Assembly (NCBI RefSeq): GCF_900086715.1
Contig: NZ_FLKH01000010.1
Location: 186,001-250,000 of the forward strand
Source: Gracilibacillus timonensis
GTDB taxonomy: Bacteria > Bacillota > Bacilli > Bacillales > Amphibacillaceae
Reading direction: 5' to 3'
Length of the DNA stretch: 64,000 nt
Shown here: positions 7,561 through 15,958 of the stretch, piece after piece
Layout: every line of letters begins with the position of its first letter
Numbering within the stretch: position 1 is the stretch's first letter
Translations under genes and position numbers: made by a program
Notes under the pieces: generated by a model
Database searches by the model: none
What the model was told of the DNA's origin: nothing
What the model saw: the letters and a program-made list of their open reading frames with translations, nothing else

Positions 7561-9017
7561 TCTGTCACCCTGTACGTGTAGACCGTTTTGCCAATTTGAA
7601 TCGTATCTTGATCGGACAGTTCATGGATTTTATAAGGAATGATCTTCTCTGCATTCACATAGGTACCATTTTTTGCACCGAGGTCCTTGATGCCATACGT
7701 GTCCGACAATTTGACGAACTCAACGTGCAAACGAGAAATGCCGACTCCTTTTTCAACAAAATCGGTACCTTTCTCCGCTCGGCCGATGGTAAAGCTGTCT
7801 TTATCTAATTGGATTTCTTCCTCAATGCCATCGCGATCCACCGTTAGATAATTAACCACTGCTTTCTTATTCGGTTTCGGGGCGACTTTTTCTTCATCTA
7901 ATAACATCGTTTGGTCGTTCGATGGTATCTCCTCTTCATCGGGTGTCTCGAATGGAAATGCTGGTTCCGGTGTAAAGGATGGACTGGCTGGCATTTCTGG
8001 TGCTGGCTGTTGTCCTTCCATCGCGGGCATGGTCTGAGCCGCTTGGAATGAATCGGCTGCTTCCTGTTGTTTGGTTTCACTTGCTGGTTTACTCTTCGGT
8101 GTTGTTAATTGTTTCGCCTGCTTATTCTTCACCTTGACCTCTTTTTCGGTAATGGTTGGTTCGACACCTGGTCTCCAGACAAACCAATAAACCAAGACAC
8201 CTGCGATAACGATCAGCGATAGGATCGACGACACGATTAACCAAAAGGAAGTAGGTCCATCACTATACAACTTCCAAATCATGGCTAGTATAATGACACC
8301 CATTAAAATGGAGTACGTCTTATTTTTACTTGTTAATGGTGGCAGCTTACGTACTTTCTTGATTTTGGTGATTTCTTTTGGCTGTTGGGTTTCTTCCTGT
8401 TCCTCTTGTTCTTCTTCTTCCCCATACTGAGTTTGCCGCTGCAACTGGCTGAGTAATTGTTTAATGCCATGAAGACTAAAGCCTGGGTCTTTAATGTAGC
8501 TTAATAACATCTTAAATTGTGCCCCATTCAACCCCTGCACTTCACTAGCTAAGTTGAGTAATAGTTTTTTCAACCCTTCATGAACGGTTTGGTTATTCGG
8601 CACTTCTTTCAATGGGACATAGGTTAAGTAGACTTGATGATAGCCATTGCCAATAAAAATATAATCCTCATCCAGAATAAAATGATCGTCACTCAACATA
8701 TGATTATTGGAATCTTGGAGCGCCTGAATAATATTAATAAATAGCGAATAATAATTTTGCATCGATAAGGGGCGTTCTTTCGCAAAAGGACGCAGCTTGC
8801 GTAAACCTTCTGTTTTATAAAAGATGGATGTTTCCCCGTTTACTTCTTCTAAACTAATCGGGAGCAATCTGGGAATGTTATTCGACTGAATCATTTTCAA
8901 TTGCAAATCTTGAAAATCATTTGTCGTAAACCCTTTGTCTCCTGATGGCTGCAGCTTCATATAGCCGCCATTTGCTTCCAAATGATCTATATGGTATGTA
9001 TCCAATGGGTTTGACAC
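7557..9017 (-). CDS. membrane-anchored FHA-domain protein (DUF6382-like N-terminus)
   Basis: 486 residues in three parts: an N-terminal cytoplasmic region (about 1-190) resembling DUF6382, which is often fused to FHA domains in Firmicutes; two membrane helices (about 235-255 and 260-282); then a long Pro/Glu/Gln-rich linker and a C-terminal FHA domain (about 395-480). FHA landmarks are GRAEKG, SRLHVEF and NGTYVN, the phosphothreonine-binding loops. Both ends should face the cytoplasm. It probably docks on a protein phosphorylated by the adjacent kinase. It begins the signalling sub-block after a lipoprotein gene and has a clear GGAGGAACACC-type ribosome site. Confidence 0.85.
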   Translation of the reverse strand: MSNPLDTYHIDHLEANGGYMKLQPSGDKGFTTNDFQDLQLKMIQSNNIPRLLPISLEEVNGETSIFYKTEGLRKLRPFAKERPLSMQNYYSLFINIIQALQDSNNHMLSDDHFILDEDYIFIGNGYHQVYLTYVPLKEVPNNQTVHEGLKKLLLNLASEVQGLNGAQFKMLLSYIKDPGFSLHGIKQLLSQLQRQTQYGEEEEQEEQEETQQPKEITKIKKVRKLPPLTSKNKTYSILMGVIILAMIWKLYSDGPTSFWLIVSSILSLIVIAGVLVYWFVWRPGVEPTITEKEVKVKNKQAKQLTTPKSKPASETKQQEAADSFQAAQTMPAMEGQQPAPEMPASPSFTPEPAFPFETPDEEEIPSNDQTMLLDEEKVAPKPNKKAVVNYLTVDRDGIEEEIQLDKDSFTIGRAEKGTDFVEKGVGISRLHVEFVKLSDTYGIKDLGAKNGTYVNAEKIIPYKIHELSDQDTIQIGKTVYTYRVTE

Positions 9018-9061
9018 GTGGTGTTCCTCCTTTTTATTTGCTGTTTGGCAGTACGAATTAG

Positions 9062-9670
9062 CTATTCACTTGGTATCGGTATTTCAAATCTTGTTTCATC
9101 GTCGATTGCTTCTGCTTCAAACGTTAAGTAGAGTAAATCGTAATCTTGAAAAATACTGTCGGTGTATACTAAATTTCCAGTTATTTCATCTCCAGGCGCT
9201 AATTCTTCCTCCCGTTCGGGAAATGTTTGATCTTCCGACATTAACAAGGAGGTATCTTCATCATATAATTGTGCCGATAACTGCTCTTTCGGTGTAATGG
9301 GACTATCTCCCGTATTTTTAATCGTTACATTAGCTACTAAGAATCGTCCTCCATCCTCAGCAGGAAAATTAATATCTTCTAAGGAAAGCCCATCTACTTC
9401 CTCTGTACCCGTCTCTCTGATTTGAATACCGGTCTGGTGCTCTACATATTCATCAATGCTGTCTTCTACCTCTTCAAAAGCTTTATCCTCTTCATTTGTT
9501 TCCACAGTATCTGTTTCTCCCTCATTCGTATCAACTGTATGTGTTTCCTCTTCTTGCTGAGTCATAGACCCTGGTGAATTCGTTTGTTTCTCAGAATCAT
9601 CACTTGAACAAGCTACTAAATACAGTCCTGTTACTAGTAATAAAATAAGTGTGACTATTGTCTTTCTCAT
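9062..9670 (-). CDS. DUF4352-type lipoprotein, copy 1 of 3
   Basis: 202-residue lipoprotein: signal ending LVACS (Cys about 21), a Ser/Thr/Glu-rich acidic spacer (about 25-85), then an immunoglobulin-like beta domain of the DUF4352 (telokin-like) type with the pattern ANVTIKNTGD...EELAPGDEITGNLVY. Two related lipoproteins (11459-12052 and 14887-15540) lie in the same block, interleaved with pseudopilin genes. It should sit on the outer face of the membrane; the acidic spacer could let it span the wall. The region before its ATG has only a poor ribosome site, so expression may be low. Function unknown. Confidence 0.8.
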   Translation of the reverse strand: MRKTIVTLILLLVTGLYLVACSSDDSEKQTNSPGSMTQQEEETHTVDTNEGETDTVETNEEDKAFEEVEDSIDEYVEHQTGIQIRETGTEEVDGLSLEDINFPAEDGGRFLVANVTIKNTGDSPITPKEQLSAQLYDEDTSLLMSEDQTFPEREEELAPGDEITGNLVYTDSIFQDYDLLYLTFEAEAIDDETRFEIPIPSE

Positions 9671-9836
9671 ATACTTTTTAACAATGGATTCTCTGATTCT
9701 ATCAAAGACATTTTTAATGAATTATTTCCTTAGAAAAATCACTTACCTATACATCTCAAGGGTGCTGTTGTCTGTCAGTCGCTAATTTAGTCCATAAACA
9801 ATACCCTTCCCTTCACCTATTAATAGCCTTCTATTT

Positions 9837-10355
9837 TTAAGCAACAAACATATAATAAAAAGCAGTAATTACACCGGGAATGACGGCATATATAAACGGA
9901 AATCGATTCGACACATTTTGTTTAAATTCATCCAACGGGGTTAGTGATCTCTTTTGAATACTCTCCTTAATATGTAAGAAAGCTAATAGTAAATTGATAA
10001 ATATTGTTTTAGTAAATAGCAATATAAAAAGTCCTATGATACCAGCAAAAATAATGGAGTACATGATCGCATAAAGCGTGAATAATACCCCAGTTATCGC
10101 TCCAATAGCAGCAAAAAGCTTAACGTCTCCGGCACCGATCGCCTTAAAAATATAGAGAACCAGCATGATGCCCCCCCCTGCTAATACAGCGAAAATGGAC
10201 TGCAGAAAACCGTCAATCTGATTTACAAACACATGATATAAAATACCTACAAGCACCCCAGAAACATTCAACCAGTTTGGGATGCGGTGTTTGGTTATAT
10301 CAAAATATGCTACTACCAGAAGGAAAATAATTAAGATGATAAAATGTCCTTGCAA
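9837..10355 (-). CDS. tadV: Flp/Tad prepilin peptidase (TadV/CpaA, A24 family)
   Basis: About 172 residues, almost all membrane helices. The two catalytic aspartates are seen in AYFDITKHRIPN near the start and GAGDVKL in the middle, the GxGD signature of type IV prepilin and TadV peptidases. It lacks the N-terminal methylase part of classical PilD, as usual for Tad systems. It should cut the pilin and TadE-like proteins after the Gly before their hydrophobic helix. A GTG four codons earlier touches the AAGGAAGGTGG ribosome site; the TTG 8 bases after that site is preferred. It follows a TadE-like gene closely. Confidence 0.9.
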   Translation of the reverse strand: MQGHFIILIIFLLVVAYFDITKHRIPNWLNVSGVLVGILYHVFVNQIDGFLQSIFAVLAGGGIMLVLYIFKAIGAGDVKLFAAIGAITGVLFTLYAIMYSIIFAGIIGLFILLFTKTIFINLLLAFLHIKESIQKRSLTPLDEFKQNVSNRFPFIYAVIPGVITAFYYMFVA

Positions 10356-10372
10356 TGTTGTAGCCACCTTCC

Positions 10373-10969
10373 TTATCCATTTCCAACCCAGCCCCTTTCT
10401 ACTACTACTTTCTTAATCTTGATATCTTTCTCCATGAAAGGGATCACCATTTTCATCGAGTTCTCTGCTTCAATCTTCACATCCGCTGCCTCACCAGATG
10501 TTCCGTGTGGGAAAGATGAATTGGTTACGGTAACCGTATCTGGACTAAAAAAATTCGTACTATACACATTTTCCTCATATTTACGCTGAACGATTCCTTG
10601 ATACATGTCATTGGAAAAATGGTTTAAGGCGTCCCCTGATGTAGGAATAACATCTTTGCCAATTTCCCCTAATTTATCTAAGATAGCTTCAGCAACCTCG
10701 TTATTTCCTAGCTTACCAGCAGCACCTTCTGTCAAAGAATCAACAAATCCATCGGTCTGATCTTGAATTTGGCCTTGTGCAAGCATAGCTAGATAGGAAT
10801 AATGTCCAACTGCTTGAGCAGTCTCATCTACAGCGTCTTGCAAAGCCATTTCTGCTATAGAAATTTTCACAAAGGTGGTTAACGCCAAAATGAATGCAAG
10901 GAAGATAGGGATAATCAATGTCGCTTCTACAGTGATACTTCCGTTATCCTTTTTAAGAAACTTCAACAT
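10373..10969 (-). CDS. TadE-like minor pseudopilin
   Basis: 198 residues: short basic leader ending in DNG, a predicted prepilin cleavage site followed by SITVE with Glu at +5, then one hydrophobic helix and an extracellular C-terminal domain with no recognised fold. This is the TadE pattern: minor pseudopilins needed for Tad pilus assembly or adhesion. The ATG has GGGAGGAG upstream. The prepilin peptidase gene follows, so substrate and protease are co-expressed. Confidence 0.85.
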   Translation of the reverse strand: MLKFLKKDNGSITVEATLIIPIFLAFILALTTFVKISIAEMALQDAVDETAQAVGHYSYLAMLAQGQIQDQTDGFVDSLTEGAAGKLGNNEVAEAILDKLGEIGKDVIPTSGDALNHFSNDMYQGIVQRKYEENVYSTNFFSPDTVTVTNSSFPHGTSGEAADVKIEAENSMKMVIPFMEKDIKIKKVVVERGWVGNG

Positions 10970-10994
10970 TAACTCCTCCCTTTTTTGATTATTG

Positions 10995-11381
10995 TTAGTC
11001 TATTTGAACACAACGATCCTCAATCCTATCATAGTTCGCTATTCGTTCTACTTCATATTGATCATTAAGGAGGAAGTGCTGTTGATGATCCCCATCACTT
11101 GTCTCCCAAAAGCTAATAAACTTTCCGGTGAACCCATCATTTTTATGATCAATCTGTAATGCCTCACACACTTCTATATTAACAATATCTTCTGCTTGAT
11201 ATTCTTCACCCTGAGAATTCATATTCACTGCTTCTGCTACAATCGCTTCTTTGGCCTTATCCTTGTCTAGGTCTTCTATATGCATTTGAGGCTCTGCCTC
11301 GCCTCCAGACTCCGAATCACTACTGCCACAAGCAGACAATGCAAAGATAATGATGCTTGCTGCTAGCCATATCTTTTTCAA
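10995..11381 (-). CDS. small lipoprotein of unknown function in Tad locus
   Basis: 128-residue lipoprotein with lipobox LSACG (Cys about 18) and an acidic mature part of about 110 residues containing two extra cysteines (EVCEALQ and the C-terminal DRCVQID) that could form a disulfide. It has no clear relation to the three DUF4352 lipoproteins around it. Translation starts at TTG, with AAGGAG nine bases upstream. Location between a DUF4352 lipoprotein and a TadE-like gene suggests a pilus- or envelope-linked role, unproven. Confidence 0.75.
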   Translation of the reverse strand: MKKIWLAASIIIFALSACGSSDSESGGEAEPQMHIEDLDKDKAKEAIVAEAVNMNSQGEEYQAEDIVNIEVCEALQIDHKNDGFTGKFISFWETSDGDHQQHFLLNDQYEVERIANYDRIEDRCVQID

Positions 11382-11458
11382 TATAAAACACTCCTTGGAT
11401 CAAGATAGTAATAAAGAGTATAGCGAAGAGATAAGGTTTCTCTTCGCAAAGAATATCC

Positions 11459-12052
11459 TTAATTCCCAGGGTTTGGAAGTTCAAAATGGGTTTCTTGGTC
11501 TGACATGAATTCATATTTTAATAAGAAAGTATCAGCATAATCTGTGGTTGTTGTATAAACTACATGCCCATTCACTTCATCACCGGGAGCTAATTCTTCC
11601 TCTCCTTCAGGAAAAAGTTCATCATAAGAAGTATCTCCTCCATCTTCATCAATGGCAGAAAGGTTTGCTGAGAACATTTGATTAGGTACGTAGCTTTCAT
11701 CACTAATATTTTTAATCGTAACGTCTACAACAGCAAATACATCTTGTTCTCTAGCACCAGTTATATAATCTTCAATCGTATTACCATCGACTTCTTTCGT
11801 TAGATTAAAATCGTTCACTGTTACTTCATAGTCGAATTCATACATATCACTAGTAATAGTAGCTGTTTCTCCTATTTGGTATACTTGTTTCTGATCTTGG
11901 TCTTCTTCCCCTGAAGTTTCAGAATCTGTTTCTGTATCATTTTCTGTAGTAGAATTTGTATTCTCTTCTCCTGTATCTTCTGTTGCTTCTCCACCATCAC
12001 TGCATGCTGCTAATAGCAATCCCGCAAATAGTAATATTAATATTTTTTTCAC
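11459..12052 (-). CDS. DUF4352-type lipoprotein, copy 2 of 3
   Basis: About 197 residues: signal ending LLAACS, a long Thr/Glu/Ser/Asp spacer (about 20-60), then a DUF4352-like beta domain with VDVTIKNISDESY and EELAPGDEVNGHVVY, closely matching copies 1 and 3. A TTG two codons earlier lies too near AGGAGG; the GTG eight bases after it is a better start. It follows the TadG-like gene by 18 bases and belongs to the same transcript. Confidence 0.8.
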   Translation of the reverse strand: MKKILILLFAGLLLAACSDGGEATEDTGEENTNSTTENDTETDSETSGEEDQDQKQVYQIGETATITSDMYEFDYEVTVNDFNLTKEVDGNTIEDYITGAREQDVFAVVDVTIKNISDESYVPNQMFSANLSAIDEDGGDTSYDELFPEGEEELAPGDEVNGHVVYTTTTDYADTFLLKYEFMSDQETHFELPNPGN

Positions 12053-12070
12053 TTTCAATGCCTCCTAGTC

Positions 12071-14233
12071 TTAGTAAGTATATACTCTTCGTTTTTCAAA
12101 TTTATAGTAATTACCTTCCACACTACCAGGCAATACTTCTGCTAATTGTGGAATAAACCAAAGCTTAAGCTCGGCTTCAACATTTCCTTCGATATAGGAT
12201 GGTCTATCATTTAAATTAACACCTGTTTCTTTGGTAATAACGGCTTGCAACCTTCTTGTTTTTTCGTTATTATACGTCTCACCAGTAGATTTCATAGCCA
12301 TTAGTATTCTCAAAAACATTGGCATATTTGCTGGGATACCTTTTCCTCCAAAAGCTTTAAGCGGATTCCATTGAATACTACCATCGCTAGTTAAATTGAT
12401 TAAATCACTTCCCGTTGTAATCAATGCACCTGCTATAGCTTTAAAAAAGCCTAATGGACCAGCAAAACCTCCCTGTAAACCTTGACCAATTAAATTACCC
12501 ACAAATAAAATCAATGCTATATCTTTGAGGAACATAAAATAATTCATGCCCGCTACATTGTATCCATAAGTAATATATTCTGCTTTTTTTGTGGAAAATG
12601 CATAAGATTCTGCACTGGTTAATTCATAAGGAGCTTTACTACCGTAATTAGCCATTATATATTCATTAACATACAATTCATTACGGACAGAATTCGGAAA
12701 GCCTTGCATAAATTCAATAAATTCTTTAAAGCGATCAAAGGCATCTTTTATGAACTGTAAACGACTTGGTTCCTCTGTGTCACCTGCATTCCCGGTTGTT
12801 CCATTATATTCTGCTATAATTTGGTCCAATTCTTGATACAGGGCATTATCCCCCTCAATTTGACCCTTAATATCATTCAAACTATTCAACTGTGCCCATA
12901 GTTCGCCAAAGCTAGTATCTGCCCGCTCTTCTTCCTCTTTTGTATCAACACTTTCTAACGATCTCTTGATTCTGTCATATTTGTCCATCTGAGTTTCAAT
13001 TTTCTCGACTTGATTTTCTTTTAAATTATTTAATTTACTAACTAACGATTGAATAACCAACTCAGCGTTTGATTTTGTATCTTGATTAATGGCAATATAG
13101 AATAACGGAAATAATTGACCAACCGTAAATGCTTGTGCGTTTCCCGGATCAGGATTATCACCTAAGGATTGATCAATACGCACCGCTTCATAAATGGTAT
13201 CCGAATTGTCTAGGATCTCTGTAAAGAATTCATCAGTTAAAGTGAATTCTTCTAGTTCCTCCAGTAACTCACTACCATTCATCAACTCATTGATTTGATC
13301 ATTATAATCCTTCGCTGTTCCACTTTCTGGATTGTTCATACTTCCGTTAGCACCTATTAAAGATTTAGGTATGTCACGATGATAAGTTTCTAAATCAAAC
13401 AGGCTTTTTGCAGCATCCTGATAGATGTCTGCCTCCATTCCTTCTTCATAGTGCTCCATTTCATCTTCTTCATCAGAACTTAATTCTTCCTCTTCATCTT
13501 CCTGTTTATCTTTTAATTCTTGATATCTGTCATGATAAAAAACAAGTTGACGAAACGTTCTAACTCCATCAGGTATCGGATCCGTATCTCCGGTTACCTG
13601 ACTGCCAATAATATCATTTTCAATGTCTTCCTTAACTATTTTCTTATATTGATTTAATTGGGTAATCGCCTTATCAATTTCACGATTCCGCTTTTTCATC
13701 AAATCTAGTATCTCTTCGTAATTTTCGACTAGCTCTTCTGCTTCTTCCACTTCTTCTACCGATACATCATTTCCCGTCAACAAATCAAAAAGATCTTTTC
13801 CTACCTGCACTGGTGCCTGATATTTCATACTTTCTACTACTTGGTGTCTAAACACATCATAATCCACTAGATTCCTTGAATTATCAAAGTTTGCATTTAC
13901 ACTTGTCAATGTTGGTCTTGATAGATTCTGAGTTCCGCTTAATTCACCACTTGAATAAAACTGATTATTCATGTAAGAATCAAAACTATCGCCAGCTGCC
14001 TCACCATCATATGCAAACAATCCTACACCTGCCAAATCCGAACTAAATTGCGACATCGTAGAGCGTAAAGCTGTTTCCATTGCACTATCTATTTGACGCT
14101 CTGCACTAAGAATTCGTAATGTATCAATTAATAGCGCATTTAACAAAAAGATTGGCAAGATGATCATAATGGCGTAAACCGAAACGGAACCATTATCTTT
14201 AAAAAAAAGCCGTTTTATTTTCTTTTTCACCAT
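12071..14233 (-). CDS. large TadG-like pseudopilin with coiled-coil ectodomain
   Basis: 720 residues. The N-terminus looks like a pseudopilin: basic leader, DNG followed by SVSVY, then a hydrophobic helix, but the usual Glu at +5 is Tyr. After it come long charged helical regions (about 140-280 and 400-480, rich in Glu, Asp and Lys) that should form coiled coils, and two hydrophobic segments near 575-620 (FLKDIALILFVGNLIGQGL and a Gly-rich one). The closest match by pattern is the TadG/DUF5702 family of Firmicutes Tad loci. It may be a tip or anchor protein of the pilus. It overlaps the upstream TadE gene by one base (TAATG), so the pair is coupled. Confidence 0.75.
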   Translation of the reverse strand: MVKKKIKRLFFKDNGSVSVYAIMIILPIFLLNALLIDTLRILSAERQIDSAMETALRSTMSQFSSDLAGVGLFAYDGEAAGDSFDSYMNNQFYSSGELSGTQNLSRPTLTSVNANFDNSRNLVDYDVFRHQVVESMKYQAPVQVGKDLFDLLTGNDVSVEEVEEAEELVENYEEILDLMKKRNREIDKAITQLNQYKKIVKEDIENDIIGSQVTGDTDPIPDGVRTFRQLVFYHDRYQELKDKQEDEEEELSSDEEDEMEHYEEGMEADIYQDAAKSLFDLETYHRDIPKSLIGANGSMNNPESGTAKDYNDQINELMNGSELLEELEEFTLTDEFFTEILDNSDTIYEAVRIDQSLGDNPDPGNAQAFTVGQLFPLFYIAINQDTKSNAELVIQSLVSKLNNLKENQVEKIETQMDKYDRIKRSLESVDTKEEEERADTSFGELWAQLNSLNDIKGQIEGDNALYQELDQIIAEYNGTTGNAGDTEEPSRLQFIKDAFDRFKEFIEFMQGFPNSVRNELYVNEYIMANYGSKAPYELTSAESYAFSTKKAEYITYGYNVAGMNYFMFLKDIALILFVGNLIGQGLQGGFAGPLGFFKAIAGALITTGSDLINLTSDGSIQWNPLKAFGGKGIPANMPMFLRILMAMKSTGETYNNEKTRRLQAVITKETGVNLNDRPSYIEGNVEAELKLWFIPQLAEVLPGSVEGNYYKFEKRRVYTY

Positions 14234-14856
14234 TATTCACCACCAAAAAAGCTAGTTATAGAATCGACTGCGTCTCCCAACGCTCCACTGATACCAAATT
14301 CACTCCATAAATACTTGGCAAAATTAGCTGTTCTAACTAATTCCGGCGTTTCCGTCACCACATGGCTGGATGAGGCTTGCACCTCGCTACCTATTAATGT
14401 TTTTATAAAAGAAGGGATAAATAAACTGGACGTTGCTTCGACTTCAACTTCACTATAGATTAAGTTATTATTGTAATCCACCTTTAGTGACATAGCATTT
14501 TGGTAGACATCTGCCTTTCTTTTTTTTTCATTTACGACATCATCACCAGTAAAGCCAGATAAATTAAAAAAACCCAAAATATCATTATCAGTTATTCTCC
14601 AGTATAATCCGTCCCCACTTGGCATTCCTGTATATTCCTGCACAGTTATATCTCCGGTTTTAATATCTTTATTTGTACTATTCCATGTGTAAGCGAGCTC
14701 ACCTGACACCTTATGAGCCATGTAGCCTGCTGTTCCCATTTGAAAAATAATAATACAAAAAAACACTCCAACCAAGGTGAACATTAAAAGCCCGGGAAAG
14801 ACAAGAGTAGTTTCAATTGTAAAACTACCCTTATCCTCTTTAAGAAATAACCTCAT
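14233..14856 (-). CDS. TadE-like minor pseudopilin
   Basis: 207 residues with the sequence DKG then SFTIE, a prepilin-peptidase site with Glu at +5, a single hydrophobic helix (about 12-38) and an extracellular C-terminal domain of about 165 residues. It should be cut by the TadV peptidase and assemble at the base or tip of the Tad pilus. AAGGAG precedes the ATG by 8 bases, and the stop overlaps the start of the TadG-like gene. Confidence 0.85.
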   Translation of the reverse strand: MRLFLKEDKGSFTIETTLVFPGLLMFTLVGVFFCIIIFQMGTAGYMAHKVSGELAYTWNSTNKDIKTGDITVQEYTGMPSGDGLYWRITDNDILGFFNLSGFTGDDVVNEKKRKADVYQNAMSLKVDYNNNLIYSEVEVEATSSLFIPSFIKTLIGSEVQASSSHVVTETPELVRTANFAKYLWSEFGISGALGDAVDSITSFFGGE

Positions 14857-14886
14857 GTTAGCTGCTCCTTCATCGCATTCTTTCTT

Positions 14887-15540
14887 CTACTGTATTTCAT
14901 CTGAATTAAATTCCCATTCTGCACGGGTGGTAATCTGGTCACCTGCATGACCAAATGCAAGATTGTATTGTTCTACCTGCATCGCGTCAAATACAAAGGT
15001 GCCTTCGACAGAGTCACCAGGAGCTAATTCACCTTCCACCATTGTAATTTCTGAAGTATTTTGTAGATACTCTGAATCAACGGCTGGTACATATTCTTCA
15101 GAATCTAACTCCCCTATAGCTGGTGTAAAGATATCAGCAGCATCGAAGGTTTTATCATCTACATTTTCCACTGTTACATCCACCAAAACAAAAGTATCGT
15201 CGTATAATGTAACATTCTCTAATTCATCGCGATAACTTACTTCATTGATGGTCACTTCATATGTCAAATCATCTGGTGAACTAACTACTGTCGCCGTATC
15301 CCCAATACTTAATCCTAACTGATGTTCAATGTGTTCATCGTTATTTGTCTCTTCTTCATCTTCTCCCGTTGCTGGCTCATCGGGTTCTTGTTCCATATTA
15401 TCGTCTGTTGTTTCATTGTCGGTTTGTGCTGTATCTGTTGATTCTGCTTCTTCTTCAGGTTCCCCATTAGAACAAGCTGCCAGGCCTAAACTTAACAATA
15501 ATACTGTCGGCAATAGCCAGTGTTTCCATTTTTTCATCAT
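14887..15540 (-). CDS. DUF4352-type lipoprotein, copy 3 of 3
   Basis: About 217 residues: signal ending GLAACS, an acidic Glu/Thr/Asp spacer, then a DUF4352-like beta domain with VDVTVENVDD and GELAPGDSVEGTFVFD, clearly related to the two others in this block. The frame stays open 18 codons further upstream, but GGAAGGG lies just before the ATGATG at 15540, so that start is chosen. It sits between the pilin gene and the TadE gene. Three related lipoproteins in one pilus locus suggest duplication and a structural or receptor role at the cell surface. Confidence 0.8.
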   Translation of the reverse strand: MMKKWKHWLLPTVLLLSLGLAACSNGEPEEEAESTDTAQTDNETTDDNMEQEPDEPATGEDEEETNNDEHIEHQLGLSIGDTATVVSSPDDLTYEVTINEVSYRDELENVTLYDDTFVLVDVTVENVDDKTFDAADIFTPAIGELDSEEYVPAVDSEYLQNTSEITMVEGELAPGDSVEGTFVFDAMQVEQYNLAFGHAGDQITTRAEWEFNSDEIQ

Positions 15541-15676
15541 AGACAGTCCCTTCCTATTCCTAAAAACAGGTAAGCTCTCTCTTCTTTCTTTCACATAACA
15601 ACCTGCTTTTCACTTTTACCAATTAACATTTACTTTTGTCCCAATGTGTGTTTTGCTTCATAACAGAAAGTCCCCC

Positions 15677-15708
15677 TTAGAAGGGTTATCAGTGACGATC
15701 CCTTCTAA
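15677..15708 (-). promoter_or_regulatory. hairpin downstream of the pilin gene
   Basis: TTAGAAGGG pairs with CCCTTCTAA across 14 bases, in the 220-base gap between the pilin gene and the next lipoprotein gene. There is no T-run after it. Such hairpins commonly stabilise or partly terminate a transcript, which would raise pilin mRNA over the genes behind it (inference). Confidence 0.5.
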
Positions 15709-15761
15709 AGAGATAAACAATCAACATATTTCTCTAGCTAGCCTTTTCCCATTCAAACTAG

Positions 15762-15935
15762 TTACAAAATTTCGTTATCAATATCGGTAAATAAACTTTT
15801 AACCCATTCTTCAATTTTCCCTTTAAACATAATCGCAATGGCGATAAGTACGGATAAAATCAATAACATTTCGATCGTCTCTAACCCTTCCTCGTCATTC
15901 CAGAAATTCTTAAAAAATGTTTGTACGTTATTCAT
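15762..15935 (-). CDS. flp: Flp-type major pilin (57 residues)
   Basis: A 57-residue open frame with AAAGGAG eight bases before its ATG. The product has a short charged leader ending in NDEEG, then LETIE (Glu at +5 after the predicted cut), a hydrophobic helix of about 17 residues and a short acidic and basic tail ending TDIDNEIL. That is the size and layout of Flp pilins. Position directly after tadC and before the pseudopilins fits the major subunit. It is the only pilin gene seen, and is easily missed because of its length. Confidence 0.8.
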   Translation of the reverse strand: MNNVQTFFKNFWNDEEGLETIEMLLILSVLIAIAIMFKGKIEEWVKSLFTDIDNEIL

Positions 15936-15958
15936 ATAAAACCTCTCCTTTAATTTTT

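Noticed and set aside
4429-9017. Type VII secretion locus
   Set aside because: Only an EssB-like gene is present; EssC, WXG100 and EsaA genes are missing.
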